The position numbers and the translations under genes were made by a program. A stretch of 47,598 bases of DNA, taken from Paenibacillus thermotolerans. GTDB lineage: Bacteria; Bacillota; Bacilli; Paenibacillales; YIM-B00363. The notes under the pieces are model-generated. The model was not told where the DNA came from, did no database searches, and saw only the letters and a program-made list of their open reading frames with translations. Shown here in pieces: positions 1 to 8,015 of this stretch (positions are counted from its first letter, which is position 1; each line of letters begins with the position of its first letter). The stretch is taken from NCBI RefSeq assembly GCF_028745515.1, contig NZ_JAQZSG010000013.1:78564-126161 (forward strand). The letters are read 5' to 3'.

Positions 1-13
1 AGGAATAGGGGCC

Positions 14-98
14 AAAAATCGGGGTTTAGCGTCCGTCATGTCCGTTAGCGGTATGGCGAACGGTAAATTGGCAATATAGCGTGTATGGTGTCCGTTAG
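14..98 (+). repeat. Dispersed repeat, two 22-mers 50 nt apart (copy 1)
   Basis: Two related 22-nt units lie at 27-48 and 77-98. Each begins TAGCGT and ends TGTCCGTTAG, and their starts are exactly 50 nt apart. The stretch from 14 onward (AAAAATCGGGGTTTAGCGTC) is identical to the start of the copy at 19787, and most of the 28-nt interval between units is also conserved. It is intergenic, just past the terminator of the minus-strand HesB-like gene, and may continue off the left edge. Function unknown. Confidence 0.75.
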
Positions 99-111
99 CG
101 ATTTTCGCGCA

Positions 112-159
112 AAAGGGCCGCACCGGATCGTCTGTAAAGACGAACCGGTGCGGCCCTTT
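112..159 (-). terminator. Terminator of the HesB-like gene
   Basis: A 15-bp inverted repeat (AAAGGGCCGCACCGG and its complement, 112-126 with 145-159) encloses a second small stem CGTCT/AGACG. It lies just below the stop of the minus-strand gene at 164 and ends in CCCTTTT on that strand. The perfect stem makes a rho-independent terminator very likely. Confidence 0.85.
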
Positions 160-163
160 CCGC

Positions 164-439
164 TTAATCAAACTGAAACGAAATTTCCCCGTTCTGCGCG
201 TCGATCAACAGACTCTTCCCTTCCAGGAACCACACGTCGTCCTGCTCCATAAAGAAGGTTACGTCCTGCTTGATCTCCGACACCCCGACATATCTCGGCT
301 CCTGCTTCGCAATTCCGAACGTAAAGGGATTCGGCCCGCCGCCGCCGTAACGCGGGTACACCCGAATCGTATCCCCGGCGGCAAAGCCCCAATCGTCCTT
401 GAACAACGACATGGCCGAATCCGAAACCCGCATATTCAT
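164..439 (-). CDS. HesB/YneR-like protein
   Basis: A 91-residue protein resembling the short HesB-like (IscA-fold) proteins of Bacillus such as YneR. It has the fold's opening helix (AMSLFKDDWGF), a glycine-rich strand (VYPRYGGGGPNPFTFGI) and a terminal segment ending ISFQFD. The cysteines that bind iron-sulfur clusters in true A-type carriers are absent, so cluster delivery is not supported and its role is unknown. The start ATG at 439 lies 2 nt after the stop of the upstream oxidoreductase gene, with no strong ribosome site, so translation is probably coupled; an alternative ATG two codons in (433) is possible. It is the last gene of a two-gene minus-strand unit. Confidence 0.7.
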   Translation of the reverse strand: MNMRVSDSAMSLFKDDWGFAAGDTIRVYPRYGGGGPNPFTFGIAKQEPRYVGVSEIKQDVTFFMEQDDVWFLEGKSLLIDAQNGEISFQFD

Positions 440-441
440 CG

Positions 442-1008
442 TTAGTCTTTCTTCAGCACATCATGATCGACGTATCTGGAGCCGTTCATTTCGCTGATGA
501 TGTTAATGGCAACCTTCGCGCCGTCGCCTGACGTAATAATCGTGTGCACGCTGACTCCCGCCGTAGTGCCGGCAGCCCAAACGCCGTCGATATTCGTCCG
601 CCCGTCCGAAGTAACGTCGCAAATCGTCTTGATCCGCGGCTCCGTGCCGTCCTTCGTCTTCACGCCGGCCTTCTCCGCCAGCTCGACCGAGGCGCCGGTC
701 GCAAGAATGACATACTTGGATTCGTAGGAACCGTTCTCGGTTTCCACCCGGAATCCGTCGTCGGTTTTTACAAGGTCGGTCGCCTTGGCGGCGACGATTT
801 CGGCGCCGAACTTCTGCGCCTGCTTCTTCCCTGTTTCAACCAAGTCCGGACCGGCGATCTCGGAAACGCCGTAATGGTTTTCCACCCACGCCCTCTTCGT
901 CATGCCCGCGTCGTTATCTATAATAACCGTCTTCTTGCCCGCTTTTGCCAAAAAAATTCCCGCACTGGAGCCGGCCGGTCCTGCACCGATAATCGCAACA
1001 TCGTACAT
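442..1008 (-). CDS. Small FAD-dependent oxidoreductase (thioredoxin-reductase-like)
   Basis: A 188-residue protein opening with the dinucleotide-binding motif YDVAIIGAGPAGSS and carrying ILATGAS mid-chain and a C-terminal FAD-contact segment (GVWAAGTTAGVSVHTI). It is about 120 residues shorter than thioredoxin reductase; the NADPH domain and its CxxC redox pair are missing. It is therefore a flavoprotein of the short TrxB-like class, needing another electron donor. The open frame extends to 1041, but GGAGGT at 1015-1020 sits 6 nt before the ATG at 1008, which decides the start. It is followed after 2 nt by the HesB-like gene. The substrate is not evident. Confidence 0.75.
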   Translation of the reverse strand: MYDVAIIGAGPAGSSAGIFLAKAGKKTVIIDNDAGMTKRAWVENHYGVSEIAGPDLVETGKKQAQKFGAEIVAAKATDLVKTDDGFRVETENGSYESKYVILATGASVELAEKAGVKTKDGTEPRIKTICDVTSDGRTNIDGVWAAGTTAGVSVHTIITSGDGAKVAINIISEMNGSRYVDHDVLKKD

Positions 1009-1084
1009 ATCCATACCTCCGTCTATGTAATGTAACTTCATTACATATTATATCAGGTATGTTTCATTTATAGCCAATATCGTA

Positions 1085-1981
1085 TTAGTCCAGGAAATCC
1101 TTCAACTGCTTGCTTCGGCTCGGATGTCTAAGCTTTCTCAGCGCTTTCGCTTCAATCTGGCGAATCCGCTCCCGCGTCACCCCGAACACCTGCCCGACCT
1201 CTTCCAGCGTCCGCGTTCGACCGTCATCCAGCCCGAAGCGAAGCCGCAGCACGTTCTCCTCGCGCTCGGTGAGCGTATCGAGAACCTCCTTCAGCTGATC
1301 CTTGAGCAGCTCATATGCGGCGCTGTCGGCGGGTGCCGGCGCATCGCCGTCCTCGATAAAATCGCCCAAGCTGGAATCGTTCTCTTCGCCGATCGGCGTC
1401 TCGAGCGAAACCGGCTCCTGAGCTATCTTCATAATTTCCCGCACCTTATCCGGGCTGAGCTCCATTTCCTTCGCGATTTCCTCCGGCAGCGGCTCGCGTC
1501 CCAGCTGCTGCAGCAGCGTTCTCGAAACCCGATTCAGCTTGTTAATGGTTTCCACCATATGTACGGGAATCCGAATCGTTCTCGCCTGATCCGCAATGGC
1601 GCGCGTGATCGCCTGCCGAATCCACCACGTCGCATACGTGCTGAATTTGAAGCCTTTGGAATAATCGAATTTATCGACAGCTTTCATCAAGCCCATGTTG
1701 CCTTCTTGAATAAGATCGAGGAACAGCATTCCGCGTCCGACATATCGTCTCGCAATGCTGACGACCAAGCGCAGATTGGCGTTCGCCAGTCTCTTCTTCG
1801 CTTCCTCGTCGCCCATCTTGATCCGTTGGGCCAATTCGATCTCTTCGTCGCCCGAGAGGAGCGGAACGCGTCCGATTTCTTTTAAATACATGCGTACCGT
1901 GTCATTGAGACTCGCACCCGGGGGCAGCAGCTCCTCTTTCGTAAGCTCCAGTTCCGTACTTTGGTCGTCCGTAACAACCAT
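1085..1981 (-). CDS. SigA-like sigma factor without region 1.1
   Basis: A 298-residue sigma-70 factor. Region 1.2 begins at [13 protein letters not shown], region 2 holds the core-binding [14 protein letters not shown] and the -10 recognition/melting segment ([18 protein letters not shown]), and region 4.2 has [20 protein letters not shown]. These segments are nearly those of Bacillus SigA, so it should read TTGACA/TATAAT promoters. SigA is usually about 370 residues and encoded beside dnaG; this one lacks the N-terminal region 1.1 and stands alone, which suggests a second, group-2-like factor. A rearranged primary rpoD cannot be excluded. The ribosome site AGAGGG is only about 2 nt before the ATG, unusually close, and no other start exists. 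Confidence 0.9.
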   Translation of the reverse strand: MVVTDDQSTELELTKEELLPPGASLNDTVRMYLKEIGRVPLLSGDEEIELAQRIKMGDEEAKKRLANANLRLVVSIARRYVGRGMLFLDLIQEGNMGLMKAVDKFDYSKGFKFSTYATWWIRQAITRAIADQARTIRIPVHMVETINKLNRVSRTLLQQLGREPLPEEIAKEMELSPDKVREIMKIAQEPVSLETPIGEENDSSLGDFIEDGDAPAPADSAAYELLKDQLKEVLDTLTEREENVLRLRFGLDDGRTRTLEEVGQVFGVTRERIRQIEAKALRKLRHPSRSKQLKDFLD

Positions 1982-2074
1982 CTCCCTCTAAAAGCGTTGA
2001 CAAACCAAGAGCGATGTGATAACGTATAAATAACTGTACATTATTGCCAATCTTTTTCTTACGATGCACCCAAT

Positions 2075-2103
2075 ATATTATCAAAATCTTTAATTTATGA
2101 CAA
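2075..2103 (-). promoter_or_regulatory. Promoter of the sigma-factor gene
   Basis: On the minus strand TTGTCA (2098-2103) and TAATAT (2075-2080) are separated by exactly 17 bp, a sigma-A-type promoter about 95 bp before the sigma-factor start. The long AT-rich leader has no other obvious element. Confidence 0.6.
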
Positions 2104-2188
2104 CAATTTTTTTATAACTATACAATCCAGAAGTTCCATGAATTTGCATCTGTGAATTTTCCTCGAATGAAGTTTTCTTACATAGGAA

Positions 2189-2210
2189 AGCCGGTCCTCT
2201 TGGGCCGGCT
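2189..2210 (-). terminator. Terminator after ktrA
   Basis: Inverted repeat AGCCGG/CCGGCT with extra CC/GG pairs, 18 nt beyond the ktrA stop. The U-run on the minus strand is short (TTT); the opposite strand has TTTTT, so it may work in both directions. Confidence 0.55.
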
Positions 2211-2228
2211 TTTTCGCTTGTTTTTCGG

Positions 2229-2891
2229 TCAATACACTTCTTTGTTCTCAAAATGCTCGATTTGTCCGTTCGTGCCGATCAATACCAGCATATCTCCCTC
2301 TTCAATGACATCGTCGGCAGTCGGCGCGACGATTACGCCGTTCTTCTTAATAATGGCGACGACGCTGCAGCCGTATTTCGCCCGAAGATCCAACTCCTTC
2401 AACGTCCGGCCTGTCAGCCGCTTCGGCGCAGCCATCTCCGCAATCGACACATCGTTGGACAAATCGATATAATCGAGCAAATTCGGAGAAATCAACTGGT
2501 TCGCCACACGCTCTCCCATGTCCCGCTCCGGAAAAATGACCTTATCCACGCCGATCTTCTCGAGCACCTTCCCGTGAGTTTGAGACAGCGCCTTCGCGAC
2601 GACCATTTTGACGCCGATTTCCTTCAACAATAACGCCGTCATAATGCTAGCCTGAATATCGTCGCCGATGGCTACAACGACGCAGTCGAAGTTGCGGATG
2701 CCGATCGACTGCATCACTTCTTCATCCGTCGTATCCGCCACAACGGCATGTGTGAGGCTGTCCGCCATATGGTTGATAATCTCTTCGTCCTTGTCGACGC
2801 CGAGCACCTCATAGCCTTCCTTCATCAAGGTCAATGCGACGCTTGAGCCGAACCGGCCCAATCCGATCACTGCGAATTGCTTCATTTTCAT
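2229..2891 (-). CDS. ktrA: KtrA/TrkA potassium-channel regulatory subunit
   Basis: A 220-residue cytosolic protein with a Rossmann RCK domain (FAVIGLGRFGSSVA at the N terminus, conserved acidic VDKDEE after the second strand) and a C-terminal RCK_C domain from about residue 140. KtrA rings gate the membrane subunit KtrB and bind ATP/ADP; the RCK_C domain of this family can bind c-di-AMP. The length matches Bacillus KtrA and KtrC. The start follows AAGGAG about 10 nt upstream and lies 14 nt after the ktrB stop, so both genes form one operon. The leader riboswitch and the RCK_C domain suggest two levels of c-di-AMP control. Confidence 0.92.
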   Translation of the reverse strand: MKMKQFAVIGLGRFGSSVALTLMKEGYEVLGVDKDEEIINHMADSLTHAVVADTTDEEVMQSIGIRNFDCVVVAIGDDIQASIMTALLLKEIGVKMVVAKALSQTHGKVLEKIGVDKVIFPERDMGERVANQLISPNLLDYIDLSNDVSIAEMAAPKRLTGRTLKELDLRAKYGCSVVAIIKKNGVIVAPTADDVIEEGDMLVLIGTNGQIEHFENKEVY

Positions 2892-2905
2892 CGTATGACT
2901 GCTCC

Positions 2906-4246
2906 TTACCCGATAATGATTTTGCCTTCCGGCAGCTTATACAGCTCTTTCTCCTTCTTCGGCCCCAGCGCATAAGCCATTGTAATCGGACCGAGCCGGC
3001 CGGCGAACATCGTGAGGGAAATCAACACCTTGCCGAATACCGTCAGCTCGGGCGTCAATCCCATCGACAAGCCGACGGTGCCGAACGCCGAGGTCGCCTC
3101 AAACAAAATCATGAGAAATTGCGCATCCTCCGTCGTCGACAGAAGCATCGTCACTCCTGTAACGAGAATCAGCGAAAACAGCGTTAACGTGACCGCCTTA
3201 TATACCCGTTCCTTAGCCAAGCGGTATTCGAAAAACACGACATCCTCTTTGCCTCGGATAATGGCGATCACCGCACCGATCAGAACAGCGAAGGTCGTCG
3301 TCTTAATGCCGCCGCCCGTAGACCCCGGGGACCCGCCGATAAACATTAAGATAATTATGAAAAATTGCGTCGCCTGGCGCAGATCCGACATATTGAGAGA
3401 GGAAACCCCTGCCGATCTCGGCGACACCGAATGAAAGAAGGAAGTAAGTACCTTTCCATACCCGTTGAGAGACCCGATGGTTTTCACGTTCGTAAACTCA
3501 AATATGAAAATGACCACCGCGCCGACTACGAACAACAGCAAGGACATCGAAAGCACAATTTTGCTGTGAAGAGACAGCCTGCGGTTTTTCGTCCGGTAAT
3601 CGACTACATCCGCAATGACGATAAAGCCGATGCCGCCGATCATAATGATAGCCATCGATACTACGTTCATGACAAAGTCGTCTACGTAAACGCTTATGCT
3701 TCGGAAGTCGCCGAACAAATCGAAGCCCGCATTGTTAAAGAACGAGATCGCGTGAAACAGCCCTAGGTAGGCCCCTTTTTTCCAGCCGAAATCCATCGAC
3801 AGCCGCACGGCGAAAATGACGGCCGCCGCCGCTTCCACAATCAAAGAATAAATCAGCACTCTCCGGATCAGCCGCACGATTCCCTCCATCGAGGTTTGAT
3901 TCATCGCTTGCTGAAGAATTAACCGCTCCTTGAGCGAAATTTTCCGTTTGAAGGCGAATGCGAGAAGCGTCGCCATCGTCATAAACCCGAGACCGCCTAC
4001 TTGAATTAATACAAGAATGACGATTTGCCCGAATAAGGAAAAGGTGGACGCCGTATCCACGACAACGAGTCCCGTTACGCAAGTTGCGGAGGTGGCCGTA
4101 AATAACGCATCAACGAACGAGAGCGATTGCCCGCCGGCCGACGATACCGGCAGCATCAAGAGGCAGGCTCCGATCAAAATAATAAGAGCGAAGCCTCCGA
4201 CCAAAATCCGGGGAGGCGTCAAGAACCGTTTTGCCTGTTCCACCAA
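2906..4246 (-). CDS. ktrB: KtrB/TrkH-family potassium transporter
   Basis: Polytopic K+ translocation subunit with the four pore repeats typical of Trk/Ktr/HKT proteins; glycine-rich filter segments are visible (TCVTGLVVVD, NNAGFDLFG, GSPGSTGGGIKTTT, FGTVGLSMGL). The open frame runs up to 4375, but the only good ribosome site is AGGGAGGT at 4252-4259, followed after 5 nt by TTG (4246) and after 8 nt by GTG (4243). TTG gives 446 residues, almost exactly the length of Bacillus KtrB; the extra 43 residues of the longer frame overlap the leader and include the terminator stem, so I reject them. It precedes ktrA in the operon. Confidence 0.9.
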   Translation of the reverse strand: MVEQAKRFLTPPRILVGGFALIILIGACLLMLPVSSAGGQSLSFVDALFTATSATCVTGLVVVDTASTFSLFGQIVILVLIQVGGLGFMTMATLLAFAFKRKISLKERLILQQAMNQTSMEGIVRLIRRVLIYSLIVEAAAAVIFAVRLSMDFGWKKGAYLGLFHAISFFNNAGFDLFGDFRSISVYVDDFVMNVVSMAIIMIGGIGFIVIADVVDYRTKNRRLSLHSKIVLSMSLLLFVVGAVVIFIFEFTNVKTIGSLNGYGKVLTSFFHSVSPRSAGVSSLNMSDLRQATQFFIIILMFIGGSPGSTGGGIKTTTFAVLIGAVIAIIRGKEDVVFFEYRLAKERVYKAVTLTLFSLILVTGVTMLLSTTEDAQFLMILFEATSAFGTVGLSMGLTPELTVFGKVLISLTMFAGRLGPITMAYALGPKKEKELYKLPEGKIIIG

Positions 4247-4327
4247 GGTTGACCTCCCTTGATTGATCCCATGCACCATCGCTTCAAGCTTCAAGTTATT
4301 TTCCCTCATCTGAATAAAAATAAGCAT

Positions 4328-4365
4328 AAAAAAAGAAGACGCGGAAGAGGACTCTTCGCGGCTTC
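4328..4365 (-). terminator. Riboswitch-controlled attenuator ahead of ktrB
   Basis: On the minus strand a stem GAAGCCGCGAAGAG pairs with CTCTTCCGCGTCTTC and is followed by seven U. It sits between the riboswitch aptamer and the ktrB start, the classical position of an expression platform: ligand binding should favour this terminator and stop ktrBA transcription. Confidence 0.85.
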
Positions 4366-4418
4366 TACGATGCATGACGGAATAAGCGCCATGCGGATAC
4401 GCTGCAAGTTGCCTCTCT

Positions 4419-4564
4419 CAACACGCTTACGAGGTTAGCTGTCGGATTCGGGCGCGAGAGTCGCCCTACCGGACCTGATCATTCCGTCCGGATTCACCCC
4501 TGAGCACGGCATGCCGCGCTTCTTCTGGTTCCCCCGCTTTCCAGCATTGGAAATTCAGCGATTG
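4419..4564 (-). ncRNA. ydaO/yuaA-type c-di-AMP riboswitch
   Basis: The minus-strand leader contains the hallmarks of the ydaO aptamer in order: GCTGGAAAGCGGGGGAACCA, GGGGTGAATCC, a GGGCGACTC segment, then CGAATCCGACAGCTAACC and CTCGTAAGCG. The closing stem P1 is formed by CAATCGCT (4557-4564) and AGCG..TTG (4419-4427). This class binds c-di-AMP and commonly turns off potassium uptake and cell-wall hydrolase genes. Here it controls ktrB-ktrA through the terminator at 4328-4365. Confidence 0.93.
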
Positions 4565-4577
4565 AATTACGAATTGA

Positions 4578-4606
4578 ATCTTACTCCTATAACCGCAACG
4601 TGTAAA
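4578..4606 (-). promoter_or_regulatory. Promoter of the ktrBA riboswitch transcript
   Basis: TTTACA (4601-4606) and TAAGAT (4578-4583) are separated by 17 bp on the minus strand. The predicted start lies a few bases before the riboswitch P1 stem, the right geometry for a leader promoter. Confidence 0.65.
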
Positions 4607-4733
4607 GGTGAATTCCTATCCTATTTCTTCGAAAAAGCACGCAAGACCATGCGTTGTCAGCGGTTTCTCGGCATGCAATCGGACATTATCTTGGTTTATC
4701 TCCTCTTATCGAACGTTCTTGTCTTTCAGGCGC

Positions 4734-4765
4734 AAAAAAACCGCCGCCGTTAGTAACGGCGGCGG
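4734..4765 (-). terminator. Terminator of ppaC
   Basis: A perfect 11-bp stem (CCGCCGCCGTT with AACGGCGGCGG, 3-nt loop) is followed on the minus strand by seven T, about 25 nt past the ppaC stop. Strong rho-independent terminator. Confidence 0.95.
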
Positions 4766-4788
4766 CAACAGGTTCGTTAATCCGCAGC

Positions 4789-5721
4789 TTACAGCTTATT
4801 GAAAACATCGGTGAGCACCGGCACAATTTGAGATTTGCGCGATACGACACCCTTCAATACGGCCTTGTTGTTCTCCAATGCGACGTTATACGCCTTCTCC
4901 ACCGCATGAGCCGCTTTCCCGAGCGCGATGCCGACGGAGTCGTTATTCAAAATATCGGTTACCACGAAGAGGAACAAATCCAGCCCCTTCTCGGAAATAA
5001 TGCCCGAAAGCGCGCTCTCCAGCTCGGCTTGGCGGGAAAGCACGTCATTCACGTCCACCGCGTTCACCTGGGCGATTTCCACCTTGGCGGAGCCCATCGA
5101 GAATTCCTTGGAGTCCATCGAAATCAGCTGGCCGATCGACTTGTCGCTTAAGTCCGCGCCCGCTTTCAGCATGCTTAAGCCGTAGCTTTCCGCGTCGACG
5201 CCGGCAATGGCGGCGAGCTCCCGCGCCGCGTCGACGTCCTCTTGCGTGCAGGTCGGCGATTTGAACAGCAGCGAGTCCGAGATGATCGCGGACAGCATGA
5301 GGCCGGCGATATGTTTCTCAATCTCGACTCCGTTCTCCTTATACATCTTCTTTAAGATCGTCGCGGTGCAGCCTACCGGCTCCGCACGGAAATAAAGCGG
5401 TCCGCTCGTTTCGAAGTTGGCGATCCGGTGGTGGTCGATCACCTCCGCCACGCGCACCTGCTCGATGTCCGCCGCGCTTTGCTGGCGTTCGTTGTGGTCG
5501 ACCAGAATGACGCTCTTCGCTTCGTTCGCAACCGTCTCCACCAAGCGAGGAGCTTGTGCCCCGAACGTATCGAGCGCAAATTGCGTTTCTCCGTTAACGT
5601 TGCCTAACCGTACGGCTTCCACGTTCCAACCGAGACGCGTTTTCAAATCGGCATAAACAAGTGCGGAGCAAATCGAATCCGTGTCCGGATTTTTGTGGCC
5701 AAAGATCAGCAGCTTCTCCAT
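4789..5721 (-). CDS. ppaC: Manganese-dependent inorganic pyrophosphatase
   Basis: A 310-residue family-II pyrophosphatase hydrolysing PPi to phosphate in the cytoplasm. The DHH-domain metal ligands are visible: GHKNPDTDS at the N terminus, LVDHNE, and VIDHHR, followed by the C-terminal DHHA2 domain with the substrate-binding SRKSQ ([12 protein letters not shown]). No CBS domains are inserted. The frame extends upstream, but AAGGGG 7 nt before ATG 5721 and alignment with the family start ([15 protein letters not shown]) fix the start. It is a single-gene unit with its own terminator, divergent from the HxlR gene. Confidence 0.95.
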   Translation of the reverse strand: MEKLLIFGHKNPDTDSICSALVYADLKTRLGWNVEAVRLGNVNGETQFALDTFGAQAPRLVETVANEAKSVILVDHNERQQSAADIEQVRVAEVIDHHRIANFETSGPLYFRAEPVGCTATILKKMYKENGVEIEKHIAGLMLSAIISDSLLFKSPTCTQEDVDAARELAAIAGVDAESYGLSMLKAGADLSDKSIGQLISMDSKEFSMGSAKVEIAQVNAVDVNDVLSRQAELESALSGIISEKGLDLFLFVVTDILNNDSVGIALGKAAHAVEKAYNVALENNKAVLKGVVSRKSQIVPVLTDVFNKL

Positions 5722-5896
5722 CCTCATACCCCTTATGTTGAAAATTTCACTTACCAAAAGGATACCGCAGAACAATATTGCCAATCAAGAAATATGTTTT
5801 TGTCATTCAAGCGTCTGGTAACCTTTTTACAGCGAGTAACTGTATAATATGAGCATGTTTAATGCTATAATCAATGTATGATGCGAGGTGATATTC

Positions 5897-6244
5897 GTGG
5901 AACAACACGCGATCTGCCCCAAGTTCGAGAAAGGGATGCAGATTATAAGCAAACGCTGGAGCGGTTTGATTATTAATCAGCTTCTTACGGGCCCGCAGCG
6001 GTTTTGTACGATAGAGTCTGCATTGCCGATCAGCGGAAGGCTGCTTTCCGAACGGCTGAAGGAACTGGAAGCGGAAGGCATTGTGAAGAGGGAAGTGTTT
6101 CCGGAGACGCCCGTTCGTATTGAATATTCCTTAACGGATAAAGGACGCGCCTTCGAGCCCATTATCAACGAAATCACCAAGTGGTCTCAGCAATGGGTGG
6201 AAGTGAACCTCGAAGAGTGCGAGGAAATGCGCGACGAAATGTAG
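5897..6244 (+). CDS. HxlR-family transcriptional regulator
   Basis: A 115-residue winged-helix protein. The N-terminal CPKFEKGMQIISKRW and the helix-turn-helix/wing region (LPISGRLLSERLKELEAEGIVKREV, then VRIEYSLTDKG) are typical of HxlR/HypR proteins. The conserved N-terminal cysteine is the redox-sensing position in HypR, so it may respond to electrophiles or oxidants; that is inference. GTG 5897 is chosen because GAGGTG (5885-5890) lies 6 nt before it. TATAAT sequences at 5843 and 5866 lack a good -35. The gene stands alone, divergent from ppaC, and its target is not evident. Confidence 0.88.
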   Translation: MEQHAICPKFEKGMQIISKRWSGLIINQLLTGPQRFCTIESALPISGRLLSERLKELEAEGIVKREVFPETPVRIEYSLTDKGRAFEPIINEITKWSQQWVEVNLEECEEMRDEM

Positions 6245-6262
6245 AAGCTGCCAAAACAACCG

Positions 6263-6302
6263 GCGGTACGCGATGCATGGCTATCATGCAGCAGCGTACC
6301 GC
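6263..6302. terminator. Hairpin between convergent genes
   Basis: A two-part stem (GCGGTACGC with GCGTACCGC, inside it TGCATG with CATGCA) lies between the ends of the HxlR gene and the minus-strand hydrolase. T-rich sequence follows on both strands (TTATTTGATTT and TTGTTTTGG), so a bidirectional terminator is likely. Confidence 0.7.
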
Positions 6303-6312
6303 TTATTTGATT

Positions 6313-7191
6313 TCAGCTTTCCAAAAAATTCACGATTTCTTGGTTTACCGCATCAGCCTTCTCGATCGACAAAGCGTGTCCCGCCCCGGGAATCATGCGG
6401 GTCACGATATGCGGAATAAGCCGCTTGGCGCGCTTAATTACTTTGGGCACCTTATAAATCACTTCCTTGTCCCCGATCAGCATCAGGCATGGAGCCTTAA
6501 TCCGCTGCAGCTCCTCATCCGAGAATACGGACGGAATCAAAATTTTATATTTCCAATTGAACCCCATAATTCCGTGATAAAACTGTTCGAACATAAAGCC
6601 GCTCACCTGATTGCCCTTGGCGACGAACCATTTGGCAAAAAAACCGATGATTACGGAACGCGTCCGTATAATATTTGCCGCCATCAACCGGATCGGGAAC
6701 TGCAGGCTGAACGAAGCGAACGAAGCGGCAGGGGCCAGCAGCACTAGCCGGCTTACCCTGGACGGAGCATGTATGGCAAAGTTCAAGGCATGCCACCCTC
6801 CGTTCGAATGGCCTATGAATGTTGCCCGTTCCACCCCTAAGCGGTCCATCACTTCGGTTAACCACTTCACATAATCGGTCTTTTCCCGAAAATGCCTCGA
6901 AACCTCGCTTTTATTGAATTCCCCGATTACGTCTACAGCATATACGCGATATGTACGAGCAAGTGTCTCCGCATTGGGATACCACATCGCGGCGCTGAAT
7001 CCGAACCCGTTCAGAAGGATCAAAGGCTCGCCGTTCTCCGGACCTGCGGCAAGTATATGCGTTCTCCCGTAATCCGTCGGAACATAAATCGATTCGTATG
7101 CTGCTTTCCATAAGGAAAGGCTGTCGTTATACGCGTTCACAAATTTTGCCGACAACTCCGGGGACTTGAATGTGTTGAGCGGGATCGTCAA
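6313..7191 (-). CDS. Alpha/beta hydrolase (paralogue 1)
   Basis: A 292-residue alpha/beta-hydrolase-fold protein with nucleophile elbow GHSNGG (Ser129), an acid in LIGDKE and the catalytic His in GAGHAL. The oxyanion-loop motif normally written HG is LNGFG here. It has a helical cap and no signal peptide. The gene at 8012 encodes a protein of exactly the same length with shared landmarks (PTDYG, GPxxGxP, MWYP), so the two are paralogues. The start is TTG 7191, preceded by TTAGGAG 11 nt upstream; no ATG fits. Its substrate cannot be read from the sequence; esters or lactones are typical for the family. Confidence 0.85.
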   Translation of the reverse strand: MTIPLNTFKSPELSAKFVNAYNDSLSLWKAAYESIYVPTDYGRTHILAAGPENGEPLILLNGFGFSAAMWYPNAETLARTYRVYAVDVIGEFNKSEVSRHFREKTDYVKWLTEVMDRLGVERATFIGHSNGGWHALNFAIHAPSRVSRLVLLAPAASFASFSLQFPIRLMAANIIRTRSVIIGFFAKWFVAKGNQVSGFMFEQFYHGIMGFNWKYKILIPSVFSDEELQRIKAPCLMLIGDKEVIYKVPKVIKRAKRLIPHIVTRMIPGAGHALSIEKADAVNQEIVNFLES

Positions 7192-7235
7192 TGCGGCTTC
7201 ATCTCCTAATTTGTCTTTCCTAGTTTATATCATGA

Positions 7236-7264
7236 ATTATATGATTTTTTTACTAGTTTTGGAA
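7236..7264 (-). promoter_or_regulatory. Promoter of hydrolase paralogue 1
   Basis: Minus-strand TTCCAA (7259-7264) and a perfect TATAAT (7236-7241) are 17 bp apart, about 45 bp before the TTG start. No copy of the CGAGA-N4-TCTCG operator lies within it; the nearest is about 70 bp upstream. Confidence 0.6.
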
Positions 7265-7324
7265 CGCCCCCCTTCACGCACCTGAATCAAAGCTTGCATT
7301 AAGGAAACTTTTACAAAAAAACCG

Positions 7325-7370
7325 TTGAAAAACGAGAATCCTCTCGCTATAATAAACGAGAGTGTTCTCG
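7325..7370 (+). promoter_or_regulatory. tetR-hydrolase promoter with two tandem operators
   Basis: TTGAAA (7325-7330), a 17-bp spacer and TATAAT (7348-7353) form a near-consensus sigma-A promoter. Two palindromes of the form CGAGA-N4-TCTCG lie at 7333-7346, filling the spacer, and 7357-7370, over the start of transcription; their centres are 24 bp apart. The layout fits repression by the TetR product of the first gene, blocking its own operon. Confidence 0.85.
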
Positions 7371-7394
7371 TTTTTATTCGTGAGGTGAACCAAA

Positions 7395-8015
7395 GTGCCG
7401 AAAATATCGGAGGAACAAAAGGAAGCCGTGCGGCAAGACATATTGGCGGCGGCAAGGAACGTATTTATGCGGAAGGGCTACGAAGCCGCATCGATGAAAG
7501 ATATTGTCGTCGAATCGGGCAAAAGCTTCGGCGGCGTATATATGTACTATCCGAGCAAGGAGAAGCTTTTCTACGACCTGCTCCGCAGACAATACACGAG
7601 AATGGGAGAGCAATTGATTCAGCAGGAGCCGGACGACAGCTGGACCGCCGTCGAGCGCTTTCTGGAGAGCCAGCTGAAGCTGGCGGCTGAAGCGGAAAGC
7701 GGGCTCGCGCCTTGCATGTACGAGTTTTTCATCGTCGGACGCAGGGACAAAGAGCGGCGCAAGGTGATCGACGAACGGCATCGGGCGGTGTACGCGAGCA
7801 TTGAACGGCTGCTGCTGGAGGGAATCGAACGGGGACTGTTTCGCCCTGCGGTGCCGGTGGAATCGATCGTCCACTCCCTGATTTCGTTCCTGGACGGCGT
7901 GTTTATCGAAAGCATCATCACCGGGCACGATCGGATCGGCCTGGACCGGCAATTCGAATTGGTCAAATCGCTTCTGAAAAATCTGTTGATCGAACATGGA
8001 GGAACCGTACAATGA
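7395..8015 (+). CDS. TetR-family regulator
   Basis: A 206-residue regulator. Residues about 10-55 form the TetR DNA-binding domain (AARNVFMRKGYEAASMKDIV..SFGGVYMYYPSKEKL in separate segments); the rest is an all-helical ligand-binding domain with C-terminal dimerisation helices. GTG 7395 follows GAGGTG with good spacing. The stop overlaps the start of the next hydrolase gene by ATGA, so the two are translationally coupled and share the promoter with the tandem CGAGA palindromes. I infer that it represses itself and the hydrolase and is released by a small ligand, perhaps a hydrolase substrate. Confidence 0.92.
   Translation: MPKISEEQKEAVRQDILAAARNVFMRKGYEAASMKDIVVESGKSFGGVYMYYPSKEKLFYDLLRRQYTRMGEQLIQQEPDDSWTAVERFLESQLKLAAEAESGLAPCMYEFFIVGRRDKERRKVIDERHRAVYASIERLLLEGIERGLFRPAVPVESIVHSLISFLDGVFIESIITGHDRIGLDRQFELVKSLLKNLLIEHGGTVQ

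Noticed and set aside
27-98. Two repeats with a 28-nt interval, CRISPR-like
   Set aside because: Only two units per site, the interval is itself shared between copies, and no cas genes are present; a dispersed repeat explains it.
4247-4375. N-terminal extension of KtrB
   Set aside because: It would translate part of the riboswitch terminator stem and lacks a ribosome site; TTG 4246 or GTG 4243 fit the family length.
5843-5871. TATAAT boxes before the HxlR gene as a promoter
   Set aside because: Two TATAAT sequences are present but neither has a -35 at 16-18 bp; left undefined.
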